From the NCBI RefSeq assembly GCF_000407505.1, contig NZ_ASWE01000003.1, forward strand, positions 699,695 to 763,694: a DNA stretch of 64,000 nt, read 5' to 3'. Made by a program: the position numbers and the translations under genes. The DNA is from Enterococcus phoeniculicola ATCC BAA-412. Lineage in GTDB: Bacteria; Bacillota; Bacilli; Lactobacillales; Enterococcaceae. A model generated the notes under the pieces. That model saw only the letters and a program-made list of their open reading frames with translations. It had not been told where the DNA came from and did no database searches. The first letter of the stretch is position 1, and the number at the start of each line of letters is the position of its first letter. This document shows, piece after piece, positions 25,139-34,712 of this stretch.

Positions 25139-25600
25139 TTATACAAGGCGCTCAAAAGGATCGCTACTAATTCCTTCTTCAAGCACTTTTTTTGCATATT
25201 CCTGTGCGGAGAACAACGAATGGTCTCGATAATTTCCACATTCTTTGGCAGAAACGGCAGGGACAAAGTCAGTTCCTACCACATGCTCTTTTAAGACTTT
25301 TTTCAAGGCATCACGAATTTCTTCAGGAGAATGTTCTCCCCAAACGATTAGGTAAAATCCTGTACGACAGCCCATTGGTGAAAGATCGATGATGCCTTTT
25401 ACCTCATCTCTAAGATTCACTGCTAACAGGTGTTCTAGCGTGTGGATTGCAGCAGTTGGAAGTGCATCTTGATTGGGCTGTAAAAAACGTAAATCATATT
25501 TCTGTATCAAAACGCCTTGATTGGATTCACTTCCTGCCAGACGAACATAAGGTGCCTTTACTTTTTCGTGGTCTAATTCAAAACTTTCTACGCGTGCCAT
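25139..25600 (-). CDS. luxS: S-ribosylhomocysteine lyase, autoinducer-2 synthase
   Basis: The 153-residue enzyme splits S-ribosylhomocysteine into homocysteine and DPD, the precursor of AI-2. The metal site is visible as HTLEH (His53, His57, with catalytic Glu56) and Cys121 in KECGNY; Cys78 of MGCRTGF is the other catalytic residue. AGGAGG stands before the ATG at 25600; the upstream 20 codons of open frame lack a ribosome site. It stands alone, divergent from asd, with its own terminator. Confidence 0.96.
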   Translation of the reverse strand: MARVESFELDHEKVKAPYVRLAGSESNQGVLIQKYDLRFLQPNQDALPTAAIHTLEHLLAVNLRDEVKGIIDLSPMGCRTGFYLIVWGEHSPEEIRDALKKVLKEHVVGTDFVPAVSAKECGNYRDHSLFSAQEYAKKVLEEGISSDPFERLV

Positions 25601-25756
25601 ATTTTTTCCTCCTAAGAATTCATTCATGAAAACTATAGCAAAAATAAAAGAGTCTTTCAATGCATGAAAAAAAAGTAACAGAGTCTATAGTAATCATGGG
25701 AATTGTGGTAAAATGAGAAAAGCATGTTTTTATGAAAAAATGAAGAGGGTGTAATA

Positions 25757-26809
25757 ATGGAGAATGGATACCATGTTGCGGTGGTAGGTGCAACAGGCGC
25801 GGTTGGAACAAAAATGATTCAGATGCTTGAGCAGACAACGTTACCTATAAAAAAAGTGAAGTTGTTAGCCTCTAAGCGTTCTGCTGGCAAACAGCTATCA
25901 TTTAAAGGGCAGTTAGTAACAATTGAGGAGCTCGTTGCCGACTCTTTTGAAGGCGTAGATATTGCGTTGTTTAGTGCAGGAGGCAGTATTTCAAAAACTT
26001 TTGCACCAGAGGCAGTCAAACGCGGAGCAGTGGTTGTTGATAATACCAGTCACTTCCGAATGAATCCAGAGGTTCCGTTGGTTGTTCCTGAGGTAAATAA
26101 AGAAGCCCTTAAGGCACACAAGGGAATCATTGCCAACCCGAATTGTTCGACTATCCAGATGATGGTCGCTTTAGAACCGATTCGTCAAGCAGTAGGGTTA
26201 GATCGAATTCTTGTATCCACCTATCAGGCCGTTTCAGGAGCAGGAGCAAGTGCGATTGAAGAGTTGCAAACACAAGCAAAAGACTATCTTTCAGGTAAGC
26301 CAGCTGACGAGCTGAAGGCGGAGATTTTGCCTGCTGGAGGAGATAAGAAACATTACCCAATTGCATTTAACGCATTACCTCAGATTGATGTTTTTGGTGA
26401 GCAGGACTACACAAATGAAGAGTGGAAAATGATTCACGAAACAAAAAAAATCATGTCTGATGATTCGCTAAAGGTGGTTGCTACTTGTGTGCGGATTCCT
26501 GTAGTGATGGGGCATTCAGAATCGGTTTATATCGAAACAAAGGATGCGACAACTGCGGATGCACTGAAAGAACTGATGAAAAAGGCACCAGGTGTTGTTT
26601 TACAAGATGATCCAAGTCAGCAGATTTATCCACAGGCTTTAACAAGCATGGGGAAAAAAGAAACGTTCGTTGGACGGATTCGTCAAGACATAGATGTAGA
26701 AAATGGCTTCCATCTATGGATCGTATCAGACAATCTATTAAAAGGTGCAGCATGGAACTCTGTTCAAATTGCTGAGACCTTACACGAAATGAATTTGGTC
26801 AGAGTGTAA
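25757..26809 (+). CDS. asd: Aspartate-semialdehyde dehydrogenase
   Basis: The 350-residue enzyme reduces aspartyl phosphate to aspartate semialdehyde for lysine/diaminopimelate, threonine and methionine synthesis. It shows the NADP-binding GATGAVG (11-17), the catalytic Cys130 in NPNCSTIQM, and [12 protein letters not shown] of the substrate site. It heads the run asd-dapA-rnjB with a 22-base gap to dapA, the same order as in Bacillus subtilis. GAGGG precedes the ATG. Confidence 0.96.
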   Translation: MENGYHVAVVGATGAVGTKMIQMLEQTTLPIKKVKLLASKRSAGKQLSFKGQLVTIEELVADSFEGVDIALFSAGGSISKTFAPEAVKRGAVVVDNTSHFRMNPEVPLVVPEVNKEALKAHKGIIANPNCSTIQMMVALEPIRQAVGLDRILVSTYQAVSGAGASAIEELQTQAKDYLSGKPADELKAEILPAGGDKKHYPIAFNALPQIDVFGEQDYTNEEWKMIHETKKIMSDDSLKVVATCVRIPVVMGHSESVYIETKDATTADALKELMKKAPGVVLQDDPSQQIYPQALTSMGKKETFVGRIRQDIDVENGFHLWIVSDNLLKGAAWNSVQIAETLHEMNLVRV

Positions 26810-26831
26810 ATGTTTTTGGGAGGGAATAAGT

Positions 26832-27704
26832 ATGAAATTGACAAACGCATCAATTATCACGGCGATGGTTACGCCGTTTGATGAACACGGGGAAATTGAT
26901 TTTTCACAGCTGCCAACACTAGTAGAGCATTTGCTAGGCAGCCACACAGATGGAATTATATTAGCAGGAACAACGGGAGAGTCACCAACACTCACCCATG
27001 ATGAAGAAATCACATTGTTTGAAGAGGTGATTCGAATTGTGGACAAGCGTGTGCCAATTATTTGTGGTGTTGGAACGAACGATACACGAGATTCAGTTAA
27101 TTTTGTAAAAGAAATCGCTGAAATGGAAGGAATCGATGCCGGTCTTGCTGTTGTTCCTTATTATAATAAACCGAATCAGGAAGGATTATACAGACATTTT
27201 GAAGCAATCGCCAAAGCGAGTGATTTACCTATTTTGTTGTATAATGTACCTGGGAGAACCGTTGCAAGTTTAGATGTAGAAACGACGCTTCGATTAGCTG
27301 AAATTGATACGATTATTGGAGTTAAAGAATGCTCTGGAATGGATGCTATCACTGAGTTGGTAGAAAAAGCGCCAAAAGATTTTCTTGTTTATACAGGAGA
27401 AGATGGTTTGGCCTTTGCAACAAAAGCAATTGGCGGACAGGGTGTTATCTCTGTTGCCAGCCATATCTATGGGAATGATATCTATCGTATGTTTCAATTA
27501 TTAGCTGATGGAAAGTTGTCGGCTGCTGCAGAAATTCAGCGAGAATACCTGCCGAAAGTTCATGCTTTATTTTCTGTGCCTTCACCAGCACCAGTAAAAT
27601 TAGCATTAAATGAGTTAGGGATTCATGTTGGCGGTCTGCGCCTACCTCTTGTTGCTTGTACGGAGAAAGAAAAAGAGCAAATATTAAGTATTTTAAATTT
27701 ATAA
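26832..27704 (+). CDS. dapA: 4-hydroxy-tetrahydrodipicolinate synthase
   Basis: The 290-residue enzyme condenses pyruvate with aspartate semialdehyde in the diaminopimelate pathway. Key features are GTTGESPT (46-53), Tyr137 of YNVPGRT, and Schiff-base Lys165 of GVKECSG. GGGAGG stands before the ATG. It uses the product of asd directly upstream. It differs from the DapA-family gene at 333-1166, which has GSMGE and YNNPRRT at the same places, so this is the biosynthetic copy. Confidence 0.96.
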   Translation: MKLTNASIITAMVTPFDEHGEIDFSQLPTLVEHLLGSHTDGIILAGTTGESPTLTHDEEITLFEEVIRIVDKRVPIICGVGTNDTRDSVNFVKEIAEMEGIDAGLAVVPYYNKPNQEGLYRHFEAIAKASDLPILLYNVPGRTVASLDVETTLRLAEIDTIIGVKECSGMDAITELVEKAPKDFLVYTGEDGLAFATKAIGGQGVISVASHIYGNDIYRMFQLLADGKLSAAAEIQREYLPKVHALFSVPSPAPVKLALNELGIHVGGLRLPLVACTEKEKEQILSILNL

Positions 27705-27724
27705 AAAACGAGAGGTGAACGTGT

Positions 27725-29407
27725 TTGAGTACCATCAAACTAATTCCTCTTGGTGGCGTACGAGAAAATGGTAAAAATATGTACGTGGCTGAGGTAGGAG
27801 AAGACATTTTCGTTCTTGATTGCGGATTGAAATATCCAGAGAACGAATTACTAGGAATTGACATTGTCATTCCAGATTTTACGTATTTGGAGGAGAATGC
27901 TGATCGTGTGGCAGGCGTCTTTTTAACGCATGGGCACGCAGATGCTATTGGGGCTTTGCCTTATTTTCTTTCAAAATTAAATGTTCCTGTATTTGGAACA
28001 GAGCTTACGATTGAGCTTGCGAAGTTAAGTGTAAGTCGAAATGAAGAAACAAAGAACTTTAAAGAATTTCATGTGGTGGATGAGCATACAGAAATCGATT
28101 TTGGTGAAACAAGTGTCAGCTTTTTCCGCACGACACATACAATCCCCGATTCTGTTGGAATTAGTCTAAAAACCAAAGAAGGAAGCATCGTTTATACTGG
28201 TGATTTCAAATTTGATCAAACAGCAATTCCTATGTATCAAACTGACTACAGCCGTTTAGCTGAAATTGGAAAAGAAGGGGTTCTGGCGCTTTTAAGTGAT
28301 TCATCAAATGCCGAAAATCCTGCACCGGTAGCTTCTGAGCTGCAAATTACAGATGAAGTTTTAGAAACAATCCGTTATTGGGAAGGTCGTATTATTGTCG
28401 CTTGTGTTGCAAGTAATTTACAACGTGTTCAACAAATATTGGATGCAGCGTATAAATCTGAGCGGAAAGTAGTATTAACCGGACAGGACTTCGAACGAAT
28501 TATTCGTACAGCAATGCGCTTGGAAAAATTACAATTGCCGAGTGAAGACTTGTTTGTCACACTAAAAGAAATGAAGAACTATTCGCCTGAACAACTGTTG
28601 ATTTTAGAAACAGGACGCATGGGTGAGCCAATTAAATCGTTACAAAAAATGGCGAATGGCACGCATCGTTCTTTACGAATTGAAAAAGGCGATTTAGTCT
28701 ATATTACAACAACACCGACAACAGCGATGGAAACAACTGTAGCAAAAACAGAAGACATGATTTACCGTTCAGGTGGCGATGTCAAACAAATTTCTGATAA
28801 CTTGCGTGTTTCAGGTCATGCAAATCCAAACGATTTACAATTGATGATGAACTTCATGAAGCCAAAATACTTTATTCCTATTCAAGGTGAATATCGTCAG
28901 CTGGCAGCCCATGCAGATTTAGCTCATGAAATTGGTATGGCTTATAAAGATATTTTCATCACAGGTCGTGGAGATATCTTAGAGTATAAAAATGGCCGTA
29001 TGAGTATGGCTGGCACGACACCTGCTGAAAATGTGATGATTGATGGATTAGGTGTTGGAGATATCGGAAATATTGTTCTACGAGATAGAAAAATTCTTTC
29101 TGAGGATGGAATATTTGTTGCTGTAGTAACAATTAATCGCCGCGAAAAGAAAATTGTTTCAGCACCTCAAATTACTTCAAGAGGATTTGTCTATGTTAAG
29201 ACAAGTAAAGATTTGTTAAAAGAAAGCTCGACAATGATTACTGAAATCGTTGAAAAGCATCTTCAAAATGACGATTTTGAATGGAGTAAACTAAAACAAG
29301 ATATACGAGACCAGCTTAGCCGCTATTTATTTGAACAAACAAAACGCCGTCCAGTTATTTTGCCAGTCATCATGGAAGCAACACAAAGAAGACGTTCAAA
29401 AAACTAA
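27725..29407 (+). CDS. rnjB: Ribonuclease J2
   Basis: The 560-residue metallo-beta-lactamase/beta-CASP RNase has TGDFKFDQT, SGHANPNDLQLM and the C-terminal domain. The first metal motif reads HGHADAIG (69-76), where active RNase J1 has HGHEDHIG: both a Glu and a metal-binding His are replaced. A changed motif of this kind is typical of RNase J2, which is a weak nuclease working as a partner of J1 in mRNA decay. The position after dapA is the same as rnjB of B. subtilis. The start is a TTG eight bases after GAGAGGTG. Confidence 0.9.
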   Translation: MSTIKLIPLGGVRENGKNMYVAEVGEDIFVLDCGLKYPENELLGIDIVIPDFTYLEENADRVAGVFLTHGHADAIGALPYFLSKLNVPVFGTELTIELAKLSVSRNEETKNFKEFHVVDEHTEIDFGETSVSFFRTTHTIPDSVGISLKTKEGSIVYTGDFKFDQTAIPMYQTDYSRLAEIGKEGVLALLSDSSNAENPAPVASELQITDEVLETIRYWEGRIIVACVASNLQRVQQILDAAYKSERKVVLTGQDFERIIRTAMRLEKLQLPSEDLFVTLKEMKNYSPEQLLILETGRMGEPIKSLQKMANGTHRSLRIEKGDLVYITTTPTTAMETTVAKTEDMIYRSGGDVKQISDNLRVSGHANPNDLQLMMNFMKPKYFIPIQGEYRQLAAHADLAHEIGMAYKDIFITGRGDILEYKNGRMSMAGTTPAENVMIDGLGVGDIGNIVLRDRKILSEDGIFVAVVTINRREKKIVSAPQITSRGFVYVKTSKDLLKESSTMITEIVEKHLQNDDFEWSKLKQDIRDQLSRYLFEQTKRRPVILPVIMEATQRRRSKN

Positions 29408-29416
29408 ATTAAAATG

Positions 29417-29477
29417 AAACGTGTTTCCTTCAGACGAGAGCCTACGTGCTTTTGTCTGGAGGAAGCACGTTTTTGTT
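29417..29477 (+). terminator. Terminator after rnjB
   Basis: AACGTGTTTCCTTCAGAC pairs with GTCTGGAGGAAGCACGTT around a loop, followed by a T-rich run. Confidence 0.88.
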
Positions 29478-29698
29478 TTATAGAAGAAAACTGATTGAGA
29501 AAAAAAGTGAGTAGCTTCAAATGTATTTCGCATTGTTTAAGAGAAATCAATTTTTTGACCACTTGTTTATAATAGGAATTTGGACTAGTTGATAAACAAA
29601 GTGATATTTCTGAAATTTTGTTATTTAATAATATCTCTACATATTGTGTTAGAAAGAATTATTTTATAAAGATAAATTATTTTACAATAAATGTTGCT

Positions 29699-29716
29699 AT
29701 CCGAAACGTTTCGGAT
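29699..29716. promoter_or_regulatory. 18-bp palindromic LacI-family operator
   Basis: ATCCGAAACGTTTCGGAT is a perfect palindrome centred on CG, about 50 bases before the binding-protein gene. This is the form of MalR/LacI-type operators and the likely target of the LacI-family protein encoded in the same operon (37006-38025). Confidence 0.75.
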
Positions 29717-29732
29717 TATAATAAAAGTGAAA

Positions 29733-29746
29733 TTAAAACGCTTTCA
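29733..29746 (-). promoter_or_regulatory. CcpA cre site
   Basis: On the minus strand TGAAAGCGTTTTAA fits the catabolite-responsive element consensus. It lies 17 bases downstream of the palindromic operator and just before the first gene, placed to repress by roadblock when glucose is present. Confidence 0.7.
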
Positions 29747-29764
29747 AAAACAGGAGGGGCAAAA

Positions 29765-31054
29765 ATGTCAAAATTATTTAAACGTGTTAGTGTTTCTTTG
29801 TTAAGTGTAGGAGTGTTATTTAGTTTGGCAGCTTGTGGAAATGGTAAAGATGACAAGACAAAAGGTAGCGGGGAAGATGCAGGAAAAAGTGATGTAACAT
29901 TAACCGTAGGATTTTGGAAAGGTGATTCTACAAGTGAAGATTCAGCTAGGAAAAAAGCTTTTGAGGGGTTTACCAAAAAAACAGGTATCAAGGTTCAGGA
30001 AAAAGTGTACAACGATTACGATACACAATTAATGACTGATTTAGTAGGTGGAACTGCACCAGATGTCTTTTATGTAGACGTTTCAAATGTACCAAGTTTG
30101 ACTAGCCAAGGGGTCTTGGAACCATTAGATGACTATATCAGCAAGCAAACTGATTTTAATCAAGCTGATTTTTATGAACCAATTTTTAATGGGTTTAAAG
30201 CAGAAGATGGGAAACAATATGGCGTGCCAAAGGATTATTCTACTTTAGGCTTTTACTATAACGAAGATTTGTTGAAAAAAGCTGGGCTTACAGCAAAAGA
30301 TTTACCCAAAGACTATGATGAGCTGGAAAGTTTTTTAACAACACTTAAGGAAAAACTCCCAGATGTTCAGCCTATGGTATTCTCCGCGTTATTAGCTCGG
30401 CAGATGTATATTGCAGAATCTGATGGAGGAAAAATCACAAAAGAGGATGGTACAGCAAATTTAGATGACCCTAAAGTGGTTGAAGCATTGGTACCATTAC
30501 AAAAGCTATATGAAAAAGGATTAATTCGAACACCAGAAGATTTAGGTGATGGCTGGGCTGGAGATACCTTTGGCCGAGGTGGTGCAGTTATTTCTGATGA
30601 AGGTGCGTGGATGGTTTCTCACTTAAATACAAACTTTCCAGATTTAAATTGGGGTGTGCAAGAACTGCCGATTTTGAATGGTGAAAAACGAAACATGGTA
30701 TTTACAGTAAGCTACTCGATGAATGCTGCAACGAAGAATAAAGAAGAGTCGTGGGAATTAATCAATTATCTAACTAATGATGCAATGAAAGACTATGCCC
30801 AAGAAGCCTCTGTATTGCCATCAAGAAAATCAGTGGCAGAGGAATTAAAGATTGATACAGATGAAACGATGTCTGCTTTTGCAAAAGCTGCAGATTACGC
30901 GACTCCTTGGCAAGACGGTCCGTATTTGAGCATTATTACATCACGCTACGAAAACATGATTCCGTCTGCGCTAAAAGGGGAAATGACGCTAGAAAAGGCG
31001 ATGAAAGAAGCGACAACCTCTGCAAACCAAGATATTGAAAACCAAGTGAAATAG
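29765..31054 (+). CDS. Sugar ABC transporter substrate-binding lipoprotein
   Basis: The 429-residue protein has a lipoprotein signal peptide with lipobox LAAC (Cys24). A mature extracellular-solute-binding domain of the MalE/MsmE type follows (DVTLTVGFWKGD, GGTAPDVFYVD, YGVPKDYSTLGFYYN). It captures an oligosaccharide for the two permeases downstream. AGGAGGGG precedes the ATG at 29765; the longer open frame upstream covers the operator and is untranslated. It is the first gene of an eight-gene operon and is separated from the rest by a structured 190-base gap, so it can be made in excess. Confidence 0.92.
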   Translation: MSKLFKRVSVSLLSVGVLFSLAACGNGKDDKTKGSGEDAGKSDVTLTVGFWKGDSTSEDSARKKAFEGFTKKTGIKVQEKVYNDYDTQLMTDLVGGTAPDVFYVDVSNVPSLTSQGVLEPLDDYISKQTDFNQADFYEPIFNGFKAEDGKQYGVPKDYSTLGFYYNEDLLKKAGLTAKDLPKDYDELESFLTTLKEKLPDVQPMVFSALLARQMYIAESDGGKITKEDGTANLDDPKVVEALVPLQKLYEKGLIRTPEDLGDGWAGDTFGRGGAVISDEGAWMVSHLNTNFPDLNWGVQELPILNGEKRNMVFTVSYSMNAATKNKEESWELINYLTNDAMKDYAQEASVLPSRKSVAEELKIDTDETMSAFAKAADYATPWQDGPYLSIITSRYENMIPSALKGEMTLEKAMKEATTSANQDIENQVK

Positions 31055-31063
31055 GGATAAATA

Positions 31064-31223
31064 GAGTCTGGGAAGTCCGTTGTGCTGTGAATTCAAAAGA
31101 GTTGTTCGTAAATCATACAACTTTTGCAGATCACTTCATTATGTCCCAGACTCAACTTCTTTAAACCACACAAAATGAGGAGAACGCAAACAGCAGTTTT
31201 AAAAAAGAAGCGGCTGGCGTTCT
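31064..31223 (+). promoter_or_regulatory. Two intercistronic RNA hairpins between binding protein and permease genes
   Basis: GAGTCTGGGA (31064-31073) pairs perfectly with TCCCAGACTC (31144-31153); within it CAAAAGAGTTGT pairs with ACAACTTTTG. A second stem, AGAACGC with GCGTTCT (31181-31187 and 31217-31223), has inner CAGC/GCTG pairing. No T-run follows, so these look like mRNA-stabilising or processing structures rather than a full terminator. Confidence 0.7.
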
Positions 31224-31253
31224 AACATTACGTTTAAAAGAGAGGTGTGTCAT

Positions 31254-32156
31254 ATGAAAAAAAATCATCGTGAGAAGCTTCAAGGAATTATGTTCTCACT
31301 TCCAGCGGTTATTATTTTAGGTGTTTTTACCTTATTGCCAGTGATTTATTCTTTTTATCTATCCTTTAATAAAGTTTCTTTAATTGGAGAGGTTTCTTAT
31401 GACTTTGTAGGATTGAGAAATTATATTAGTGCATTAAAAGATCCTCGTGTCATGATTGCTTTACAAAATACAGCAAAGTATGTTGCGATTGTTGTTCCGG
31501 CACAAACATTGCTTGCTTTGTTGCTAGCATCAGTTTTAAATTCAGGGATTCGTTTCCAAAATGGCTTTCGGACACTCTTGTTCTTACCCACTCTTACCTC
31601 TAGTTCAGCGCTAACTATGATTTTTATGTTTTTATTTAGCGTCAATGGACCGGTTAATAAATTGTTGTTGCAAGTGGGTCTTTTGGATAGTCCAATAGGT
31701 TTTTTGAATGAAACGTCAACGGTTCTTTATGCCATTATTATTATGAATGTTTGGTCAACAGTGCCTATGTTTATGACTATCTATCTAGCCGGGCTGCAGG
31801 ATATTCCAAAAACGATGTATGAAGCTGCAGAGATTGATGGAGCAAATGCATTTCAGCGTTTAACAAGAATTACGATTCCACAACTTGTACCTGTAACAAA
31901 TTATATTGTTATGGTTGGTCTAGCTTCAACCTTTCAATTGTTTGATCAAACGTATATTGTTTCAGGCGGCTCAGGCGGGCCCAATAATGCTACATTAACT
32001 TTATCTCTAATTATCTATCAGTATGCGTTTAAAACGTTTGGAACGATGGGGTATGCGTCAGCGATTGCTGTTTTACTTACTTTATTTATTTTTGTTATTT
32101 CTATGATTCTACGCAAATTTACCAATGAAGATGTGACAGGAGAGGGAGGAGTGTAA
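31254..32156 (+). CDS. Sugar ABC transporter permease, MalF/MsmF type
   Basis: The 300-residue integral membrane protein has six hydrophobic segments and the permease EAA loop (YEAAEIDGANAFQRLTRITIPQL, near residues 190-212) that docks the ATPase. AGAGGTG stands six bases before the ATG at 31254. It overlaps its partner permease gene by a base at TAATG. The two form the membrane channel for the binding protein encoded upstream. The ATPase is not encoded in the window; a shared MsmK/MsiK-type subunit is the usual solution. Confidence 0.92.
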   Translation: MKKNHREKLQGIMFSLPAVIILGVFTLLPVIYSFYLSFNKVSLIGEVSYDFVGLRNYISALKDPRVMIALQNTAKYVAIVVPAQTLLALLLASVLNSGIRFQNGFRTLLFLPTLTSSSALTMIFMFLFSVNGPVNKLLLQVGLLDSPIGFLNETSTVLYAIIIMNVWSTVPMFMTIYLAGLQDIPKTMYEAAEIDGANAFQRLTRITIPQLVPVTNYIVMVGLASTFQLFDQTYIVSGGSGGPNNATLTLSLIIYQYAFKTFGTMGYASAIAVLLTLFIFVISMILRKFTNEDVTGEGGV

Positions 32157-32983
32157 TGATGAAGAAACGTTCTGCTTCAAAAATTTTTTTATATCTACTA
32201 TTGATTGTCTACACAGTCATTACGGTGTATCCCTTTGTCTGGGCACTATTTGCTTCGATTAAGCCCTACAGTGAAATTGTCGGAAGCGGGTTGAAGCTTC
32301 TTCCAAAAAATCCAACAATCGCAAACTTTACTTATATATTTACCGAGGATCCGCTGTTTCCTCTATGGGTAAGAAACTCGATTATTATTTCTGTTTTAGG
32401 TACAGTGATTAATGTCATCTTCAACAGTATGTGCGGATATGCTTTAGCAAGATTAAGATTTCCGGGAAGAAAGGCTCTATTTCTGATTATTATGGTTTGT
32501 ATCATGATTCCTGCACAAATCTTATTGATTCCAAATTATCTTATCATGAAACAAATCGGGCTTTTAGATAGCTATTCTGCACTAATTATTCCCTCCGCGA
32601 TTAACTTTTCGTATATCTTTATGATGCGACAGTTCTTTATCTCGTTTCCAAAAGAAATTGAGGAAGCTGCGCAGCTAGATGGGCTAAGCAGACCGAAAAT
32701 TTTCTTTAAGATTGTCATGCCAATGGCAAGAGCATCTGTAGGGACACAAGCAATTTTTGTTTTCTTGGCCTTTTGGAATGATTTTATGAAACCGTTACTT
32801 TACATTACTTCACAGGACAAATATACATTAACCTTGGGCTTGCAGTCTTTCCAATCACAACATGCGACACAATGGAATTACATTATGGCAGCAGCAGTAG
32901 TCACTATTGCACCCATTGTCGTTCTCTATATCTTGTTGAATAAATACTTTATGAAGGGAATGAAGATAGGTGGGGATAAATAA
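32156..32983 (+). CDS. Sugar ABC transporter permease, MalG/MsmG type
   Basis: The 275-residue protein has six membrane segments and an EAA loop (IEEAAQLDGLSRPKIFFKIVMP) typical of the second permease of CUT1 sugar importers. It opens with YTVITVYPFVWALFASIKP, characteristic of MalG. Its start overlaps the stop of the first permease; GGGAGG lies upstream. Its end overlaps the possible start of the GH36-like gene by 14 bases. Confidence 0.92.
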   Translation: MMKKRSASKIFLYLLLIVYTVITVYPFVWALFASIKPYSEIVGSGLKLLPKNPTIANFTYIFTEDPLFPLWVRNSIIISVLGTVINVIFNSMCGYALARLRFPGRKALFLIIMVCIMIPAQILLIPNYLIMKQIGLLDSYSALIIPSAINFSYIFMMRQFFISFPKEIEEAAQLDGLSRPKIFFKIVMPMARASVGTQAIFVFLAFWNDFMKPLLYITSQDKYTLTLGLQSFQSQHATQWNYIMAAAVVTIAPIVVLYILLNKYFMKGMKIGGDK

Positions 32984-34712
32984 ACCGAGCGTAATAAAGA
33001 TGACAAAAGAGGAAATAATTCTACCCTTCCGATCTTCTGTCGAAACTGACGCACAAGTCTATGAATTAGATTTTTCTTCACAAGAAAATGAAGAATACAT
33101 TTCCGGGACTGTTCAGTTTCCAATTCTTGGCTTTTCCCATTTCTGGCACCCAGCGAGTGAGTACGACTATGCCTTGCCTACCGCTTGGTCAGAACCGATC
33201 GTAACAAAAGTGAATGATTCGATGCCGATTTTTACTTTTTTTGATGAATCTAATCGAAACAGACGAACGCTTGTCTTTTCTGATAGTATTCATAAAATTA
33301 AAACCGTAGTGGGTGTTCATGAAGAAACGGCCACCATCACTTGCTCTTTTCAAATGAAAAGAGAAGATTTAGGAGAGCAGGGCTTGCAGCTCTACGTACT
33401 GGATGAACCGCTGAGTTTTTCACAAGCAGTTATCAAAGCAAGAAATTGGCTTTATGTAAAAGAAGGTATTCAATCATTTTCTGTTCCCAATGCAGCCAAA
33501 AAAAATGTTTATTCAACATGGTACAGCTATCACCAGTTGATTTCTTCTGAACAATTAGCTTACGAAGCGAAAAAATTTTCTGAATATAACTTGCAGACAG
33601 TCATTGTGGATGATGGTTGGCAGACAGACGATGCTTCAAGAAGGTATAGCTATGCAGGAGATTGGGAAATTTCAAAGAAAAAATTTCCCGAAATGAAGAA
33701 AAGTATTGAAGCGTTACAAAAAGATAAGCTGAACTATCTGTTATGGATAAGCTTGCCTTATGTTGGAATGAAATCCAAACACTGGGCAGAATTTAAAGAG
33801 AAATTCTTGTATATTGACACTTTTCAAAAAGCAGGAATTCTTGATCCGCGCTTTCCTGAGGTAAGAGAGTATCTTGTGAATAAGACCGTTCAGCTAGTGA
33901 GAGAATTAAACTTAAACGGAGTAAAGATTGATTTTCTAGATGTGTTTAAAGAAGTGGAAGAAAAAACGTCTGTTGATGGGTGGGACATAGACCGATTAGA
34001 GGGGGCCATACAGCAATTTTTAATTGAATTAAGCGAAGGACTTAAGAAACAAAACTCAGAAATACTGATTGAGTTTCGAGAAGATTATTTTGGGCCGTTT
34101 ATGAATCAAGTAGGAAATATTTTTCGAGTGAAGGACTGCCCGAATAACTATACAAGAAACCGCATGGGGATTGCTAAGTTGCGCTTACTTTGTCCAGCTG
34201 CTGCGATTCACTCAGACATGATTATGTGGCATCCCAAAGAAGATACCGCATTTGCCGCTAAGCAAGTGTTAAATTGTTTGTTCAGCATACCGCAAGTCTC
34301 AATGAAACTTCATGAGCTAGCGCCAGAACATCAGGAGATGCTCGAATTTTGGTTAACATATATTCAGTTCAATCAAGAGGTCTTATTGGGAAGTTCCTTT
34401 GAAGCGTGCTATCCGCAAAACCAGTTTAGCCAAATTTGGTCGAAAAACGAGAAGAAAACAATTGTAGGTATTTATCAGATGAATCAAGTGATTGATTTTG
34501 ATGAAGTATTGACGCCTGAAAGTGACCTTGTGAATGCTTCAGATGCTGAGTTGGTTTTATTACAGGTGGAAAAAAAGCGACGTATGGAGGCAGTCGTAAG
34601 AGACTGTCGAGGGAAGGTAGTTGAGCATAGAATGTATGAATTTGAGCCAGGAGTTACGGAGATACGGATTCCGGTTTCTGGACTGATTCAGTTGAAGGAG
34701 AAGCGTACATGA
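32970..34712 (+). CDS. GH36-like (clan GH-D) alpha-glycosidase
   Basis: The protein of up to 580 residues resembles alpha-galactosidase-type GH36 enzymes: YSTWYSYHQL and VDDGWQTDD of the barrel, VKIDFLD with the putative nucleophile Asp (near 321), and EFREDYFG (near 370). It has no signal peptide and acts inside the cell on an imported sugar. Given its GH65 and GH13 partners the substrate may be an alpha-glucoside rather than a galactoside; this cannot be settled here. The start is uncertain: a GTG at 32970 overlaps the permease gene, an ATG at 33000 is free of overlap, and neither has a strong ribosome site. Confidence 0.75.
   Translation: MGINKPSVIKMTKEEIILPFRSSVETDAQVYELDFSSQENEEYISGTVQFPILGFSHFWHPASEYDYALPTAWSEPIVTKVNDSMPIFTFFDESNRNRRTLVFSDSIHKIKTVVGVHEETATITCSFQMKREDLGEQGLQLYVLDEPLSFSQAVIKARNWLYVKEGIQSFSVPNAAKKNVYSTWYSYHQLISSEQLAYEAKKFSEYNLQTVIVDDGWQTDDASRRYSYAGDWEISKKKFPEMKKSIEALQKDKLNYLLWISLPYVGMKSKHWAEFKEKFLYIDTFQKAGILDPRFPEVREYLVNKTVQLVRELNLNGVKIDFLDVFKEVEEKTSVDGWDIDRLEGAIQQFLIELSEGLKKQNSEILIEFREDYFGPFMNQVGNIFRVKDCPNNYTRNRMGIAKLRLLCPAAAIHSDMIMWHPKEDTAFAAKQVLNCLFSIPQVSMKLHELAPEHQEMLEFWLTYIQFNQEVLLGSSFEACYPQNQFSQIWSKNEKKTIVGIYQMNQVIDFDEVLTPESDLVNASDAELVLLQVEKKRRMEAVVRDCRGKVVEHRMYEFEPGVTEIRIPVSGLIQLKEKRT

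Noticed and set aside
27445..27870. 141-codon minus-strand ORF spanning the dapA-rnjB junction
   Set aside because: It is antisense to two certain genes and has no start signals.
29618..29764. 49-codon extension of the sugar-binding lipoprotein
   Set aside because: It would cover the operator and cre site and put the lipoprotein signal in the middle of the protein.
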